A stretch of 64,000 nucleotides of DNA, taken from assembly GCA_943371245.1 (NCBI GenBank), contig CALRTY020000001.1, positions 375,554 through 439,553 of the forward strand, read 5' to 3'. The stretch comes from UBA5018 sp947463165 (GTDB lineage Bacteria; Cyanobacteriota; Cyanobacteriia; PCC-6307; Cyanobiaceae). The translations under genes and the position numbers were made by a program. Positions 57,230 through 64,000 of the stretch are shown here, piece by piece (position 1 is the first letter of the stretch; each line of letters starts with the position of its first letter). The notes below the pieces were generated by a model that made no database searches, was not told the DNA's origin, and was given only the letters and a program-made list of their open reading frames with translations.

Positions 57230-57922
57230 TCAGAGGCTCGCCAAGGGGTGACCGGTGAACTGCATTGTGTAACTCTCGATGGCGTAGCCGGTATGGGCTT
57301 CGATTTGACGCAGCAACTCAGCGGGCAACTCAACGTCAAGATCTTGAATCCTGCCGGTTTTGGTGCAGGTGAGATGGCTGTGGGGGTCGCTACGGTAGCC
57401 ATACAGCCGACCGCTGGCTCGATCCAAGCACTCGATCACCCCAGCTGACTGGAGGGCTTCAAGGTTTTGATAAACAGATGTATGACCTATGTTGCGACCC
57501 AGATTATTGAGGCGCTCAAAAATATCCCTAGCACTGAGATGGCTCTTTTCAACCCAGAGCAAATCCAGCACCATGCGCCGCTGCCTGCTGAGTCTCATAC
57601 CCAAATTACGACAGTGGCGATACACATCGTCCACATCTATTGGCGGGCTTGCCGGAGCAAAAACAGGGACAATATCTTGAGGCGAAACAGGCAGGCAAGC
57701 GGCATCAGCAATACTTGCACTGCTTGAGCTTGGACTGATTGACCCTGGGCTGAGCGATATCAAAGTTCTAGAGGTGCTCGACTTAGCATCTAGATCGCTC
57801 TCTCCTGACCCCTGTGTGGCAATACCGAGCCGATGCCTGCCAGCTGCAGACGGATCAACAGCCGGCTTGAGCCTGTCTGGCGGCCCTGGGATGGGGGAGG
57901 GTAGATTTGGCCCTTGCATCAA
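57230..57922 (-). CDS. Fur-family transcription regulator (PerR/FurC-like)
   Basis: The DNA-binding domain (VDDVYRHCRNLGMRLSRQRRMVLDLLWVEKSHLSARDIFERLNNLGRNIGHTSVYQNLEALQSAGVIECL) is a classic Fur winged helix. The dimerisation part has GYRSDPHSHLTCTKTGRIQDLDVELPAELLRQIEAHTGYAI. The usual HHHxxCxxCG motif is reduced to HSHLTCTKTG, so a structural Cys4 zinc site is not expected. That fits the cyanobacterial FurC/PerR-like branch, which responds to peroxide. The open frame gives 230 residues, but the first 85 are Ser/Pro-rich and unlike the family. True translation may begin at a GTG near DVDDVYRHC. Confidence 0.8.
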   Translation of the reverse strand: MMQGPNLPSPIPGPPDRLKPAVDPSAAGRHRLGIATQGSGESDLDAKSSTSRTLISLSPGSISPSSSSASIADAACLPVSPQDIVPVFAPASPPIDVDDVYRHCRNLGMRLSRQRRMVLDLLWVEKSHLSARDIFERLNNLGRNIGHTSVYQNLEALQSAGVIECLDRASGRLYGYRSDPHSHLTCTKTGRIQDLDVELPAELLRQIEAHTGYAIESYTMQFTGHPLASL

Positions 57923-58001
57923 TCCTTTCTAGCCCAACCCCACAGCTGTTCGCGCTGACTGGCTGGGCTCGATCGCCATTGGTTCCCGCAACACTTGCTC
58001 C

Positions 58002-58064
58002 AGCAGCACTGATTTCAACAGCACTGCTTTCAAGCAGCACTGCTTTCAAGCAGCACTGCTTCCC
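58002..58064. repeat. 16-bp tandem repeat, 4 copies
   Basis: Units at 58002-58017, 58018-58032 (one base short), 58033-58048 and 58049-58064 share AGCAGCACTGCTTTCA. They lie 57 nt beyond the hisA stop. A partial copy (AGCAGCACTGG) recurs near 58078-58090. Confidence 0.85.
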
Positions 58065-58120
58065 CGCGTCACTGCTCCAGCAGCACTGGCTCAGGCAGGC
58101 CTGGAATCGACAGCCCTCGC

Positions 58121-58888
58121 TCAGGCAAAGGCACTGGAGCCCAACAGCGGGTCCTGTAGGCGAGCAGAGCCGATGGCCTGCAGCGCTTCTGCCAGATCGA
58201 CGCGGCCGTCGTAGAGGGCTCTACCCACAATCACGCCCTCCACCCCCAGGGGTTCCAGGGCCAACAGGGAGAGCAGGTGTTCCAGGTTGCCGATACCCCC
58301 TGAGGCGATCACCGGCACGCTGCTGGCCATGGCCATCGCCCGCAGGGCAGCCAAATTCGGACCGGCCAGGGTGCCATCGGTGGCGATGTCGGTGCTGATG
58401 ATCGCGGCGATGCCACTGGCGCCAAACCGCTGGGCCAGGGCCGTCGCCTCGGTGCTGCTCGCCTCCAGCCAGCCGCGGGTGGCCACCTTGCCATCCCTGG
58501 CGTCGATGCCCACCACGATCTGGCCCGGATGATCGGCCGCCAATTGATCCACCAGCTCCGGCAGCTCCAGGGCCACCGTGCCCAGGATCACCCGATCCAA
58601 GCCGCAGGCCAGCAGGTCCTTGGCCCGGGCGGCGCTGCGCACACCTCCCCCCAGTTGCACAGGGATATTCAGGGCGGCGGTGATCGCCTTGACCACCGGA
58701 TCATTCACCGGCTGGCCGGTGCGGGCGCCGTCTAGATCCACCAGATGCAGACGCTGGGCCCCCTGCTGCTGCCAGCTGAGGGCCTGGGCCACCGGATCGT
58801 CGGAAAAGCGCGTCACCTGGTCGTAATCGCCCTGGTGCAACCGCACACATTGACCGTCGAGCAAATCGATGGCGGGAATTACCTGCAT
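58121..58888 (-). CDS. hisA: Phosphoribosylformimino-5-aminoimidazole carboxamide ribotide isomerase HisA
   Basis: HisA carries out the fourth step of histidine synthesis. The 255-residue (beta-alpha)8 protein has MQVIPAIDLLDGQCVRLHQGDYDQVTRFSDDP with the first catalytic Asp, GGGVRSAARAKDLLACGLDRVILGTVAL as first phosphate loop, and VGIDARDGKVATRGWLEASS. The second catalytic Asp lies in IISTDIATDGTLAGPNL, followed by IASGGIGNLEHLLSL. All catalytic and phosphate-binding parts are present. No other his genes are in the window. Confidence 0.95.
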   Translation of the reverse strand: MQVIPAIDLLDGQCVRLHQGDYDQVTRFSDDPVAQALSWQQQGAQRLHLVDLDGARTGQPVNDPVVKAITAALNIPVQLGGGVRSAARAKDLLACGLDRVILGTVALELPELVDQLAADHPGQIVVGIDARDGKVATRGWLEASSTEATALAQRFGASGIAAIISTDIATDGTLAGPNLAALRAMAMASSVPVIASGGIGNLEHLLSLLALEPLGVEGVIVGRALYDGRVDLAEALQAIGSARLQDPLLGSSAFA

Positions 58889-59494
58889 GGAGCGGCGCCG
58901 GGTATCGGGCCAGGTTGCCAGAGCTGGGGGGGGCTGGTGACGGCGGGGCTGGTGATGGCTGGGGTGGTGGTGGCTGGGGTGGCCTTTGGCGTGGCAAAGA
59001 GCGGCTCAGTCCGCAACCGCCAGGCCCTGGAGATGTTTCTCGCCCCCTGATCAACTGAGACGGTTTGAGCAAGCCATTGCCGGGTGAAGGGGTCACCAGG
59101 ATCCGCACCAGCGGGGCCTCGATCGCGGTCCAGTCACTCCAGTCGGGTAGCAGTTCGCCCAGGGCAGCAACACGGAGACCCTTGTCAGCATCTGATGGCG
59201 GCACTCAACGACGACTTCGATCTCAACCCTGAGACAACGCGCGGCTTTGCCCTGCCCAACAACTGGGCCTGATGGACTACCCCGCGAATCGCCGATCCCG
59301 CATGACAATCTCATGTGGTTTCTGCATCACTGTGCAGCAGCAGTAGCAGTAGCAGCAATAGCAGGCTCGAGCAATGCCCGAATGTCATAGCGCTCGCCAT
59401 GGATTCGCTACAGGTTTATAGGTGAACCTGTGCTGGCGGCCCCGCCGCGATCGAGCCGCGCCACTATGGGCGAAACCTCCCTGGGGGCTAGGGC
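58889..59494. other. Spacer with coding debris between hisA and the glycosyltransferase gene
   Basis: About 600 nt without a supported intact gene. A G-rich tract with GGCTGGGGTGGTGGT-type repeats occupies 58925-58985. On the minus strand short protein-like pieces appear in different frames, such as GERYDIRALLEPAIA near 59330-59400, HEIVMRDRRFAG near 59280-59320 and LPDWSDWTAIEAPLVRILVTP near 59090-59160. They are each interrupted by stops. I read them as remnants of lost genes and cannot name them. Confidence 0.4.
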
Positions 59495-60733
59495 ATGGAT
59501 CCGGCCAAGGCTTTCGCTTGGGCGCTGCTGTCGCTGGCAGCCGCCGCCGCGCTTGGCCTGGTGATTTTGATCGCCGGCCTGGCCCGGCTGTTTGCGCGGG
59601 CGCCCAGGCTGGCGGAGCAGCCGGAATTGGCAGCTGAGGCGGCCGTAGCCCTAGCTAACACCTCGCTCACTGTGGTGGTGCCCGCCTACAACGAAGCGGC
59701 CAACATCGCCGCCTGTCTCAATAGTGTTCTACGCAGCGAAGACCCCTGCGGCGACTGGCGGGTGCTACTGGTGGACGATCGCTCCACTGATGCCACGGTG
59801 GCGATCGCCCAGCAGGCGGCAGCGGCCTGCGGTGCCACGCAGCCCCGCTTCCAGCTGCTTGATGCCGGGCCCCGGCCGGTGGGTGAGCGCTGGGTGGGCA
59901 AGAACTGGGCCTGCAGCTGCGCCATGGAGCAGGTGGTGAGCGAATGGGTGCTGTTTGTGGATGCCGATGTGCGTCTGCAGCCGGCCGCCTTGCGGCGCGC
60001 CTTGGCCCAGGCCAGCACCGATGGGGCAGACCTGCTCAGCCTGGCGCCGCGGCTGAGCTGCGGCTGCCTGGCGGAGTGGATGGTGCAGCCGATCATGGCC
60101 AGCCTGCTGGGGCTCGGCTTTCCGATCGAAGCCGCCAATGATCCCGCCAGCGCCGTGGCCTTCGCCGCCGGGCCGTTCATGCTGTTCCGCCGCAGTGCCT
60201 ACGCGGCGATCGGCGGCCACCGGGCCCTGGCGGCGGAGGTGGTGGAAGACCTGGCTTTAGCGCGGCGAATCAAGCAAGGCGGCTATCGCCTGCGCTACCT
60301 GCTGGGGCTCAATGCGCTCGAACTGCGCATGTATAGCGATTTCGCCTCCCTCTGGGAGGGCTGGACCAAGAACTGGCTGCTGGGCCTCGATGGCGATGTG
60401 GCCAAAGCCCTGGCGGCTTCTGCGGTGGTGCTGCTGATGTTCAGCGGCCCCTGGTTGCTCACGCCGGCTGCGGCACTCGCCGCCGCGCTGCTCGCCCCCA
60501 GTGGGTTGCCCGGCCAGCGGCTGCTGCTGCTGGCCGCCCTGGCCCTCGCCCTGGCGGGCATCGGCCTGCAACTGGTGCTGCGCCTGTGGATCCGCCGCCA
60601 GTTCCAGATGCCGCTCAACTACTGGTGGCTGATGGGAGCCGGCGGCCTGGTGGTGGCCGCCATCGGCCCGGTGTCGGTGTGGCGCACCCTCAGCGGCCGC
60701 GGTTGGACCTGGAAGGGGCGGCCGTTGGCCTGA
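59495..60733 (+). CDS. Membrane glycosyltransferase, family 2
   Basis: The 412-residue product has an N-terminal span (LLSLAAAAALGLVILIAGLARLF). The GT-A domain (LTVVVPAYNEAANIAACLNSVLRSEDPCGDWRVLLVDDRSTDATV) carries the DXD-like motif in VLFVDADVRLQP and the acceptor-side EVVEDLALARRIKQGGYRL. Three to four C-terminal spans follow. It resembles the cyanobacterial glycosyltransferases that modify carotenoids or hopanoids (CruC/HpnB-like), but the acceptor cannot be read from sequence. The gene is single and precedes the accessory tail of the window. Confidence 0.8.
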   Translation: MDPAKAFAWALLSLAAAAALGLVILIAGLARLFARAPRLAEQPELAAEAAVALANTSLTVVVPAYNEAANIAACLNSVLRSEDPCGDWRVLLVDDRSTDATVAIAQQAAAACGATQPRFQLLDAGPRPVGERWVGKNWACSCAMEQVVSEWVLFVDADVRLQPAALRRALAQASTDGADLLSLAPRLSCGCLAEWMVQPIMASLLGLGFPIEAANDPASAVAFAAGPFMLFRRSAYAAIGGHRALAAEVVEDLALARRIKQGGYRLRYLLGLNALELRMYSDFASLWEGWTKNWLLGLDGDVAKALAASAVVLLMFSGPWLLTPAAALAAALLAPSGLPGQRLLLLAALALALAGIGLQLVLRLWIRRQFQMPLNYWWLMGAGGLVVAAIGPVSVWRTLSGRGWTWKGRPLA

Positions 60734-60846
60734 TCACTCTGGGGGTCACGTCACACCCACCAGAGATGCGAAGTGCTCGGGTGTCCGAGGCGGATTCAGA
60801 CAGGGCGGGTCAGGCGAGAGGGGTCGAGGCCTGGACTTGCCGGGAT

Positions 60847-60874
60847 CCAGGGGCCGGGACCCAGGGGCCGGGAC
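60847..60874. repeat. 14-bp exact duplication upstream of the antitoxin gene
   Basis: CCAGGGGCCGGGAC occurs twice in direct tandem (60847-60860 and 60861-60874), ending 51 nt before the antitoxin start. Antitoxins often autoregulate through repeated operators, so this could be one, or just another short repeat of this genome. Confidence 0.6.
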
Positions 60875-60925
60875 CAGTCCATCCACCTAAAGTCAGGGCA
60901 GCAAAGGGTTGGAGGCGCGTTGACG

Positions 60926-61159
60926 ATGACAATGGATCTCCCACTGGCACAGATGAGCGTGGCCGACAAGCTCCAGGCCATGGAACTGCTCTGGACCGAC
61001 CTGTCCAAGGATCCCGCCCAGCTGGTGTCTCCCGCCTGGCATGGCGACCTGCTCCGCAGCCGGCGTGAACAGGTGCTGCAGGGCAAGGCCAGCTTCCTGA
61101 GCTGGGATGCCGCCATGGGTGAGCTGAGGGCTGAGCTGCGTGGACATCAGGCTCCTTGA
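60926..61159 (+). CDS. Addiction-module antitoxin (unstable antitoxin family)
   Basis: The 77-residue protein has MSVADKLQAMELLWTDLSKDPAQLVSPAWHGDLLRSRREQVLQGKASFLSWDAAM. The pattern of leucine-rich helix (L--SE-L-----W--L), SPxWH and the end with F-SW--A is that of the putative addiction-module component family (PF09720, as I recall). It would bind and neutralise the toxin encoded next. The ATG at 60926 is preceded by GGAG about 13 nt upstream. It overlaps the toxin start by 20 nt. Confidence 0.85.
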   Translation: MTMDLPLAQMSVADKLQAMELLWTDLSKDPAQLVSPAWHGDLLRSRREQVLQGKASFLSWDAAMGELRAELRGHQAP

Positions 61160-61448
61160 GGGCGCCAAGGAGGATCTCCGCAACGGCTGGTTCTTTTACG
61201 AACGCCAGACCACAGGTCTGGGTGATCGCTTCCTCAATGCCATCGAAGCTGATGTGCGGCTGCTGCCCGCGTACGCCGGCATCCATCTGCAGGTGGACGG
61301 GTTTCACCGGATTCTGATCAAGCGTTTCCCATTTGCCCTCTACTACCTGATCGAGGAGACCTCGATCGACATCTATGCAATCCTGGATTGCCGTCGGGAT
61401 CCCAGTTGGATCCGCGAGAGGTTGGTTTTAGTGTCTCCGCCCGAATAA
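61140..61448 (+). CDS. RelE/ParE-family toxin
   Basis: The 102-residue product is complete. It has VDIRLLEGAKEDLRNGWFFYERQTTGLGDRFLNAIEADVRLLPAYAGIHLQVDGFHRILIKRFPFALYYLIEE. The AKEDL start, the R-FPFALYY strand and the C-terminal ILDCRRDPSWIRERL are hallmarks of the ParE/RelE fold. Members either cleave ribosome-bound mRNA or poison gyrase; which one cannot be decided here. The start is a GTG inside the antitoxin gene. This is the only toxin-antitoxin pair in the tail that looks intact. Confidence 0.88.
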   Translation: MDIRLLEGAKEDLRNGWFFYERQTTGLGDRFLNAIEADVRLLPAYAGIHLQVDGFHRILIKRFPFALYYLIEETSIDIYAILDCRRDPSWIRERLVLVSPPE

Positions 61449-61503
61449 GGCAAATTTCCTCCACCCTGACGCGGGCGACACAGTTCAGGTATGCGCAGGC
61501 TCA

Positions 61504-61740
61504 TCAGGACTCAGCCTCCTGATATCGATCACGCTCCTGGTCGGCCTTGAAGCTCTCCAGCCCCACACCCCAATCGCCACTGAAATATAGCTCGGCGATC
61601 CGAAAACGACGCCGCAGATCAGTTGGAAGATCGCGACGATCCGGCATATCTAGCTCCACCCCGCCGTCTGCGGTGAAGTAGGCATTGATGCGGCGCTGGC
61701 CGCCAGCCCCGCCAGTCTTACCAGGTAATAGATGCTTGTT
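61504..61740 (-). CDS. Short coding fragment, function unknown
   Basis: The minus-strand frame ending at 61504 reads as protein for about 65 residues: RRINAYFTADGGVELDMPDRRDLPTDLRRRFRIAELYFSGDWGVGLESFKADQERDRYQEAES. The upstream part of the same frame is antisense to the AbrB-like gene and is not credible. No start is clear. It may be the C-terminal remnant of a gene broken by rearrangement, or a small protein starting within this stretch. I do not recognise it. Confidence 0.3.
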   Translation of the reverse strand, partial: NKHLLPGKTGGAGGQRRINAYFTADGGVELDMPDRRDLPTDLRRRFRIAELYFSGDWGVGLESFKADQERDRYQEAES

Positions 61741-61771
61741 TTCGACCGTGGATGCCTCCAGCACCGGCTCG

Positions 61772-61942
61772 ATGACCAGCAAGGAGCAAGTCACCATCCC
61801 CAAGGCCCTGCGCCAGCAGTTCAGCCTGGCCCGGGCCAGTCGCGTCTGTTTCGAGCTGGTGGGCAGGGGATTCGGCCTGCTCAAGAGCCAGCGCTCGCCG
61901 GTGCCGGTCGATTTCGATGCCACCAGCCTTTTGCGGCCGTGA
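61772..61942 (+). CDS. AbrB/MazE-like antitoxin of a decayed VapBC-type pair
   Basis: The 56-residue protein begins MTSKEQVTIPKALRQQFSLA, the looped-hinge DNA-binding motif of AbrB-type antitoxins (consensus SKGQVTIPK, with E for G here). It ends QRSPVPVDFDATSLLRP. Its stop overlaps the start of a PIN-domain toxin remnant in the arrangement normal for such pairs. Because the toxin is truncated, the antitoxin may now be only a solitary regulator or a relic. Confidence 0.65.
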   Translation: MTSKEQVTIPKALRQQFSLARASRVCFELVGRGFGLLKSQRSPVPVDFDATSLLRP

Positions 61943-62037
61943 TCGGGCTCGACACCAATGTGCTGGCCCGCTACATCGTGGAAGAAGCCAACGCCAACAG
62001 CGCCACAGAAGCCCACCTGCGAACCATGCAGCCCTGA
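61939..62037 (+). pseudogene. VapC-type PIN toxin, truncated to 32 residues
   Basis: From the GTG at 61939 the frame reads VIGLDTNVLARYIVEEANAN, which is the first strand and catalytic Asp of a PIN ribonuclease (GLDTNVLARYI). It then ends after HLRTMQP. Normal PIN toxins have about 130 residues and three further acidic residues, all missing. It is therefore inactive. Confidence 0.8.
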
Positions 62038-62099
62038 GCCTTGCCCCACCAAGGGCCGCATGCGTGCTCGGTAGCTAACGTTGTTAAACATCGGCATTC

Positions 62100-62342
62100 C
62101 TGGCACCCATCGACACCACCAAGCTGTTTCAATCGGGCCGCAGCCAGGCGGTGCGCCTACCCAAGGAATACCGCTTCCAAGGCAGCGAGGTGGCGGTGAA
62201 GCATTTTGGCAATGGCGTGCTGCTGCTGCCAATCGAGGATCCCTGGCAGATGCTGGAAGCCGGCCTAGAGGCCTTTGAGCCGGGATTTGTGCTCAGCCGC
62301 GAGCAGCCAGAGCAGCAGACGCGCGATGCGATCAATCCATGA
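62100..62342 (+). pseudogene. vapB: VapB antitoxin without a visible start codon
   Basis: The frame encodes PIDTTKLFQSGRSQAVRLPK, the N-terminal swapped-hairpin domain of VapB (KLFQSGRSQAVRLPKE), and continues to a normal acidic tail ending RDAINP. The open frame starts after a TAA at 62085-62087 and contains no ATG, GTG or TTG before the conserved domain. The expected ATG may be the ATC at 62109. Only a CTG at 62100 could serve, or an internal GTG at 62151 which would lose the first strand. It overlaps vapC by 4 nt (ATGA). Confidence 0.7.
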
Positions 62343-62491
62343 TTCTGCTCGATACCAATATCTGCAGTTACATCATCAATGCCAAGCCAGAGGCGGTATT
62401 GAAGCGCTTCCAGCAGTACCGCCTAGGCGAGATCGGTCTGTGCAGTGTGGTAGCCGGCCTGCAAGTGGAGAACTGGGTGCCCGCTGTCTAG
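62339..62491 (+). pseudogene. vapC: VapC toxin, truncated to 50 residues
   Basis: Starting at the ATG at 62339 the product has MILLDTNICSYIINAKPEAV followed by KRFQQYRLGEIGLCSVVAG. This is the first third of a tRNA(fMet)-type VapC, with catalytic Asp in LLDTNI. It then diverges into LQVENWVPAV and stops. Two thirds of the PIN domain with the remaining acidic residues are missing. The junction near 62455-62490 marks a deletion or insertion. Confidence 0.8.
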
Positions 62492-62492
62492 A

Positions 62493-62628
62493 TCAAATCA
62501 CTACCGACAACATCCTCGTGAAGGCCAAGGGCGAGGGCATCACGGCCTCGGAGATCCACGCGGCCGAGGAGCGGGCCGTGGCGGCAAGGCTGGCGATCAA
62601 AAACCCCGCTGGTAAGCCGCAGCCTTGA
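62493..62628 (+). pseudogene. C-terminal coding fragment after the vapC break
   Basis: The stretch DQITTDNILVKAKGEGITASEIHAAEERAVAARLAIKNPA and a short tail reads as protein in one frame to a stop at 62628. There is no start: the frame runs back into vapC sequence. It looks like the end of an unrelated gene fused here by the rearrangement that truncated vapC. Identity unknown. Confidence 0.35.
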
Positions 62629-62710
62629 ATCCCAACGATGCCAACGTCGTGCTGCTCCAACGGTCGGCTGAACATCTGGGCAATGCGCAGCATCGTCTGC
62701 CTGACACGCC

Positions 62711-63187
62711 TCAGTCAAGGTCCACGCTTTCCAGCAACATGCGGCAGCGCATCAGGCGGTCGGCATCGATCGCCCAGCCGACGATCTGGGAGTGACTGGC
62801 CTCTTCGTCGTCCTGCATTTCATCGACGACGTTGTCATGGAATTGCTCGAGATTGCGCACCAGTGTCAGGGCGATCTGCTGGTCTTCGTAAGCGTTGGTG
62901 TCCAGCGAGTTGATCAACTCCAGCACCTGCTTCACCTTTTCTGGCGCGCTGCGCTCGGGCTTCTTGGGGCGATCCTTCTCGGGCCTGTTTTCCTGCATGG
63001 CGATCAGCCGATCGGGGCTTTGGGGAATGGCGATGGAGGGGCTGTCGGCGAAGGCGGAGTTCAGCAGTTCTGGATGGACGCCCTGATCTGGATCCACCGG
63101 CTGGCCGGCGTGAAAACGGTAGCGGCCGCTGGCGTCTCGGGAATCGCCGGCCGAGGGGTTCGGGGGCTGGTCGTTGCTCTGGCTCAT
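62711..63187 (-). CDS. Uncharacterised acidic protein
   Basis: The 158-residue product starts MSQSNDQPPNPSAGDSRDAS. It has a disordered N-terminal 85 residues and a helical C-terminal part (KVKQVLELINSLDTNAYEDQQIALTLVRNLEQFHDNVVDEMQDDEEASHSQIVGWAIDADRLMRCRMLLESVDLD). I do not recognise the family. The length and clean ends suggest an intact gene. It lies between broken genes in the accessory tail, so it may be a cargo gene or a left-over. Confidence 0.55.
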   Translation of the reverse strand: MSQSNDQPPNPSAGDSRDASGRYRFHAGQPVDPDQGVHPELLNSAFADSPSIAIPQSPDRLIAMQENRPEKDRPKKPERSAPEKVKQVLELINSLDTNAYEDQQIALTLVRNLEQFHDNVVDEMQDDEEASHSQIVGWAIDADRLMRCRMLLESVDLD

Positions 63188-63379
63188 CGGGTTCTGCGCT
63201 GGGTTGCATATAGCGTTGCCGATCTGACAGGCCGGTGTCGCCTGGCTCGTGAGATCGACCTATCCAGGGGATGCACAACTACAGGGTTGGTTCATCAACT
63301 GCAGAACAGCGCTCTACAGCCTGAGGATCCTGGGACTTGAGATGGCTATCGACCTTGTGGGTGAGATACACCGGTCTCG

Positions 63380-63850
63380 CTAAGTGGGATCGGCCAGCCG
63401 CACCACCCCCGTGGAATGGGCGAAGGCATTGGCTATCCGCTTCCACTCGAAGAACCGCTCCCAGTTAGCGCTGAGGGAGCCGATGCGGCTGTCGGTGCCA
63501 TTGGAGGCGATCAGGAAGGCATTGCTCCAGAACAGCTGCGGGATGGCGCTTTTGTAGTGGGTGAGGTTGTCATCGAAAGCAACGCGGGCCGACACACCCG
63601 GCTGCTTGAATTCGATCACCACCAGCGGCAGCCCGTTCACGAAGCCCACCAGATCGGGCCGGCAGTCGTAGAGATCCCCCTTCACTTTGAACTGGGTTAG
63701 GGCGAGCCAGTCGTTTTCTTTGGGCTGATCCCAGTCGACCACCCGCAGCCGCACCTTGCTCTGGCCGCCCCGTTCCCGGTCGGGCACCGACACCAGCACG
63801 CCATCCTTGAGCAGGCGATAGACCTCCCGGTTAGCCGCCACCGGGCCCAT
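63380..63850 (-). pseudogene. hsdR: Type I restriction enzyme HsdR, N-terminal fragment
   Basis: The 156-residue frame has NREVYRLLKDGVLVSVPDRE, VDWDQPKENDWLALTQFKVKGDLYDCRPDLVGFVNGLPLVVIEFKQPGV and IPQLFWSNAFLIASNGTDSRIGSL. These are the HsdR nuclease domain with the PD...ExK residues (RPDLV...VIEFK). The intact protein has about 1000 residues with a helicase motor. Here the sequence leaves the family after FEWKRI and stops. A stop also precedes the ATG, so the N-terminus is missing too. No hsdM or hsdS is present. Confidence 0.85.
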
Positions 63851-63919
63851 GGCCCCCCTCGTTCAGGAAAGATGACACCCCTCTCAATCGCAAACCCGGG
63901 GGCTTGATGGAGCAGAGCA

Positions 63920-64000
63920 ATGCGTCGTTACAGCGAGGCGATCAAGGCTGATGTCAGAAGGCGGATGAGTCCGCCGAACCGGCAGAGCGTGGCTCGGATT
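63920..64000 (+). mobile_element. Start of an insertion sequence: transposase OrfA-like gene (runs off the right edge)
   Basis: From the ATG at 63920 the frame reads MRRYSEAIKADVRRRMSPPN followed by RQSVARI. This is the start of the small helix-turn-helix transposase protein (IS3-family-type OrfA) common in cyanobacteria. The element's left end probably lies between 63855 and 63900, close to the broken hsdR start. The rest is outside the window. Confidence 0.75.

Noticed and set aside
61741..62232. Upstream half of the minus-strand frame ending at 61504
   Set aside because: It is antisense to the AbrB-like antitoxin and the VapC stub, both supported by family motifs; only its last 65 codons look like protein.
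1..64000. tRNA and rRNA genes
   Set aside because: Reading the spacers on both strands I found no T-loop (GGTTCRA) with a matching cloverleaf and no rRNA-like sequence; a tRNAscan run would be decisive.

Overview
The window looks like a chromosomal segment of a GC-rich unicellular picocyanobacterium of the Synechococcus/Cyanobium type, probably freshwater or brackish. The evidence is the set of oxygenic-photosynthesis genes (psaK, petN, thf1/psb29, an FtsH2-type ftsH, clpS, a PSI accumulation factor, a Ycf55-like DUF3685 protein) together with a bicarbonate/nitrate-type ABC transporter lying beside a complete inducible CO2-uptake NDH-1 module (ndhF3-ndhD3-cupA-cupS). I found no rRNA, tRNA or CRISPR array.

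Layout. 1-2.7 kb: paired DUF2499/DUF3593 genes, a GluR0-like ligand-gated channel with an altered pore, and psaK with a clear terminator. 2.8-13.4 kb: housekeeping genes (FAD oxidoreductase, dxs, ilvA, scpB, yggT, a MazG-type pyrophosphohydrolase, pyk, a MacB-like permease, DUF1830). 13.5-19.9 kb: a thylakoid proteostasis and photosynthesis cluster (ftsH, clpP, thf1, petN, clpS). 20-25.3 kb: a nitroreductase, a rod-like RNA next to purK that I read as 6S RNA (ssaA), purK, a sugar-type ABC permease and recQ. 25.4-26.6 kb: a decayed module of a C39-like peptidase and a PAAR protein, each frameshifted in a homopolymer. 26.9-31.9 kb: umuC with a near-consensus LexA box, a large 15-bp minisatellite, gap1, a pentapeptide-repeat protein and yraN. 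31.9-40.7 kb: ion transport (CNNM/CorC, KtrA, KtrB, a Ca2+-type P-ATPase), DedA and bioA.

41-53 kb is the most coherent functional block, an inorganic-carbon uptake island. It holds cmpA-cmpB-(new 53-aa single-span membrane protein)-cmpC-cmpD, a hairpin, then ndhF3-ndhD3-cupA-cupS. Inverted repeats sit upstream of both halves and between cmpC and cmpD. The transporter would import HCO3- and the NDH-1MS complex would hydrate CO2 at the thylakoid, so both fill the same cytosolic bicarbonate pool. The small protein between cmpB and cmpC is the best candidate here for an undescribed component.

53-60.7 kb: fumC, the PSI accumulation factor, DUF3685, a Fur/PerR-type regulator, hisA and a GT2 glycosyltransferase. 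60.8-64 kb: an accessory tail with one intact antitoxin/RelE-ParE pair, two decayed AbrB/VapB-VapC pairs, an HsdR fragment and the start of an IS transposase running off the right edge.

A theme across the window is short tandem repeats (9-21 bp, degenerate) in many intergenic regions. Several begin inside, or duplicate, the last codons of a gene (the FAD oxidoreductase, clpP, the ABC permease, gap1, scpB, thf1). This suggests a mutational or replication process acting at gene ends in this lineage.
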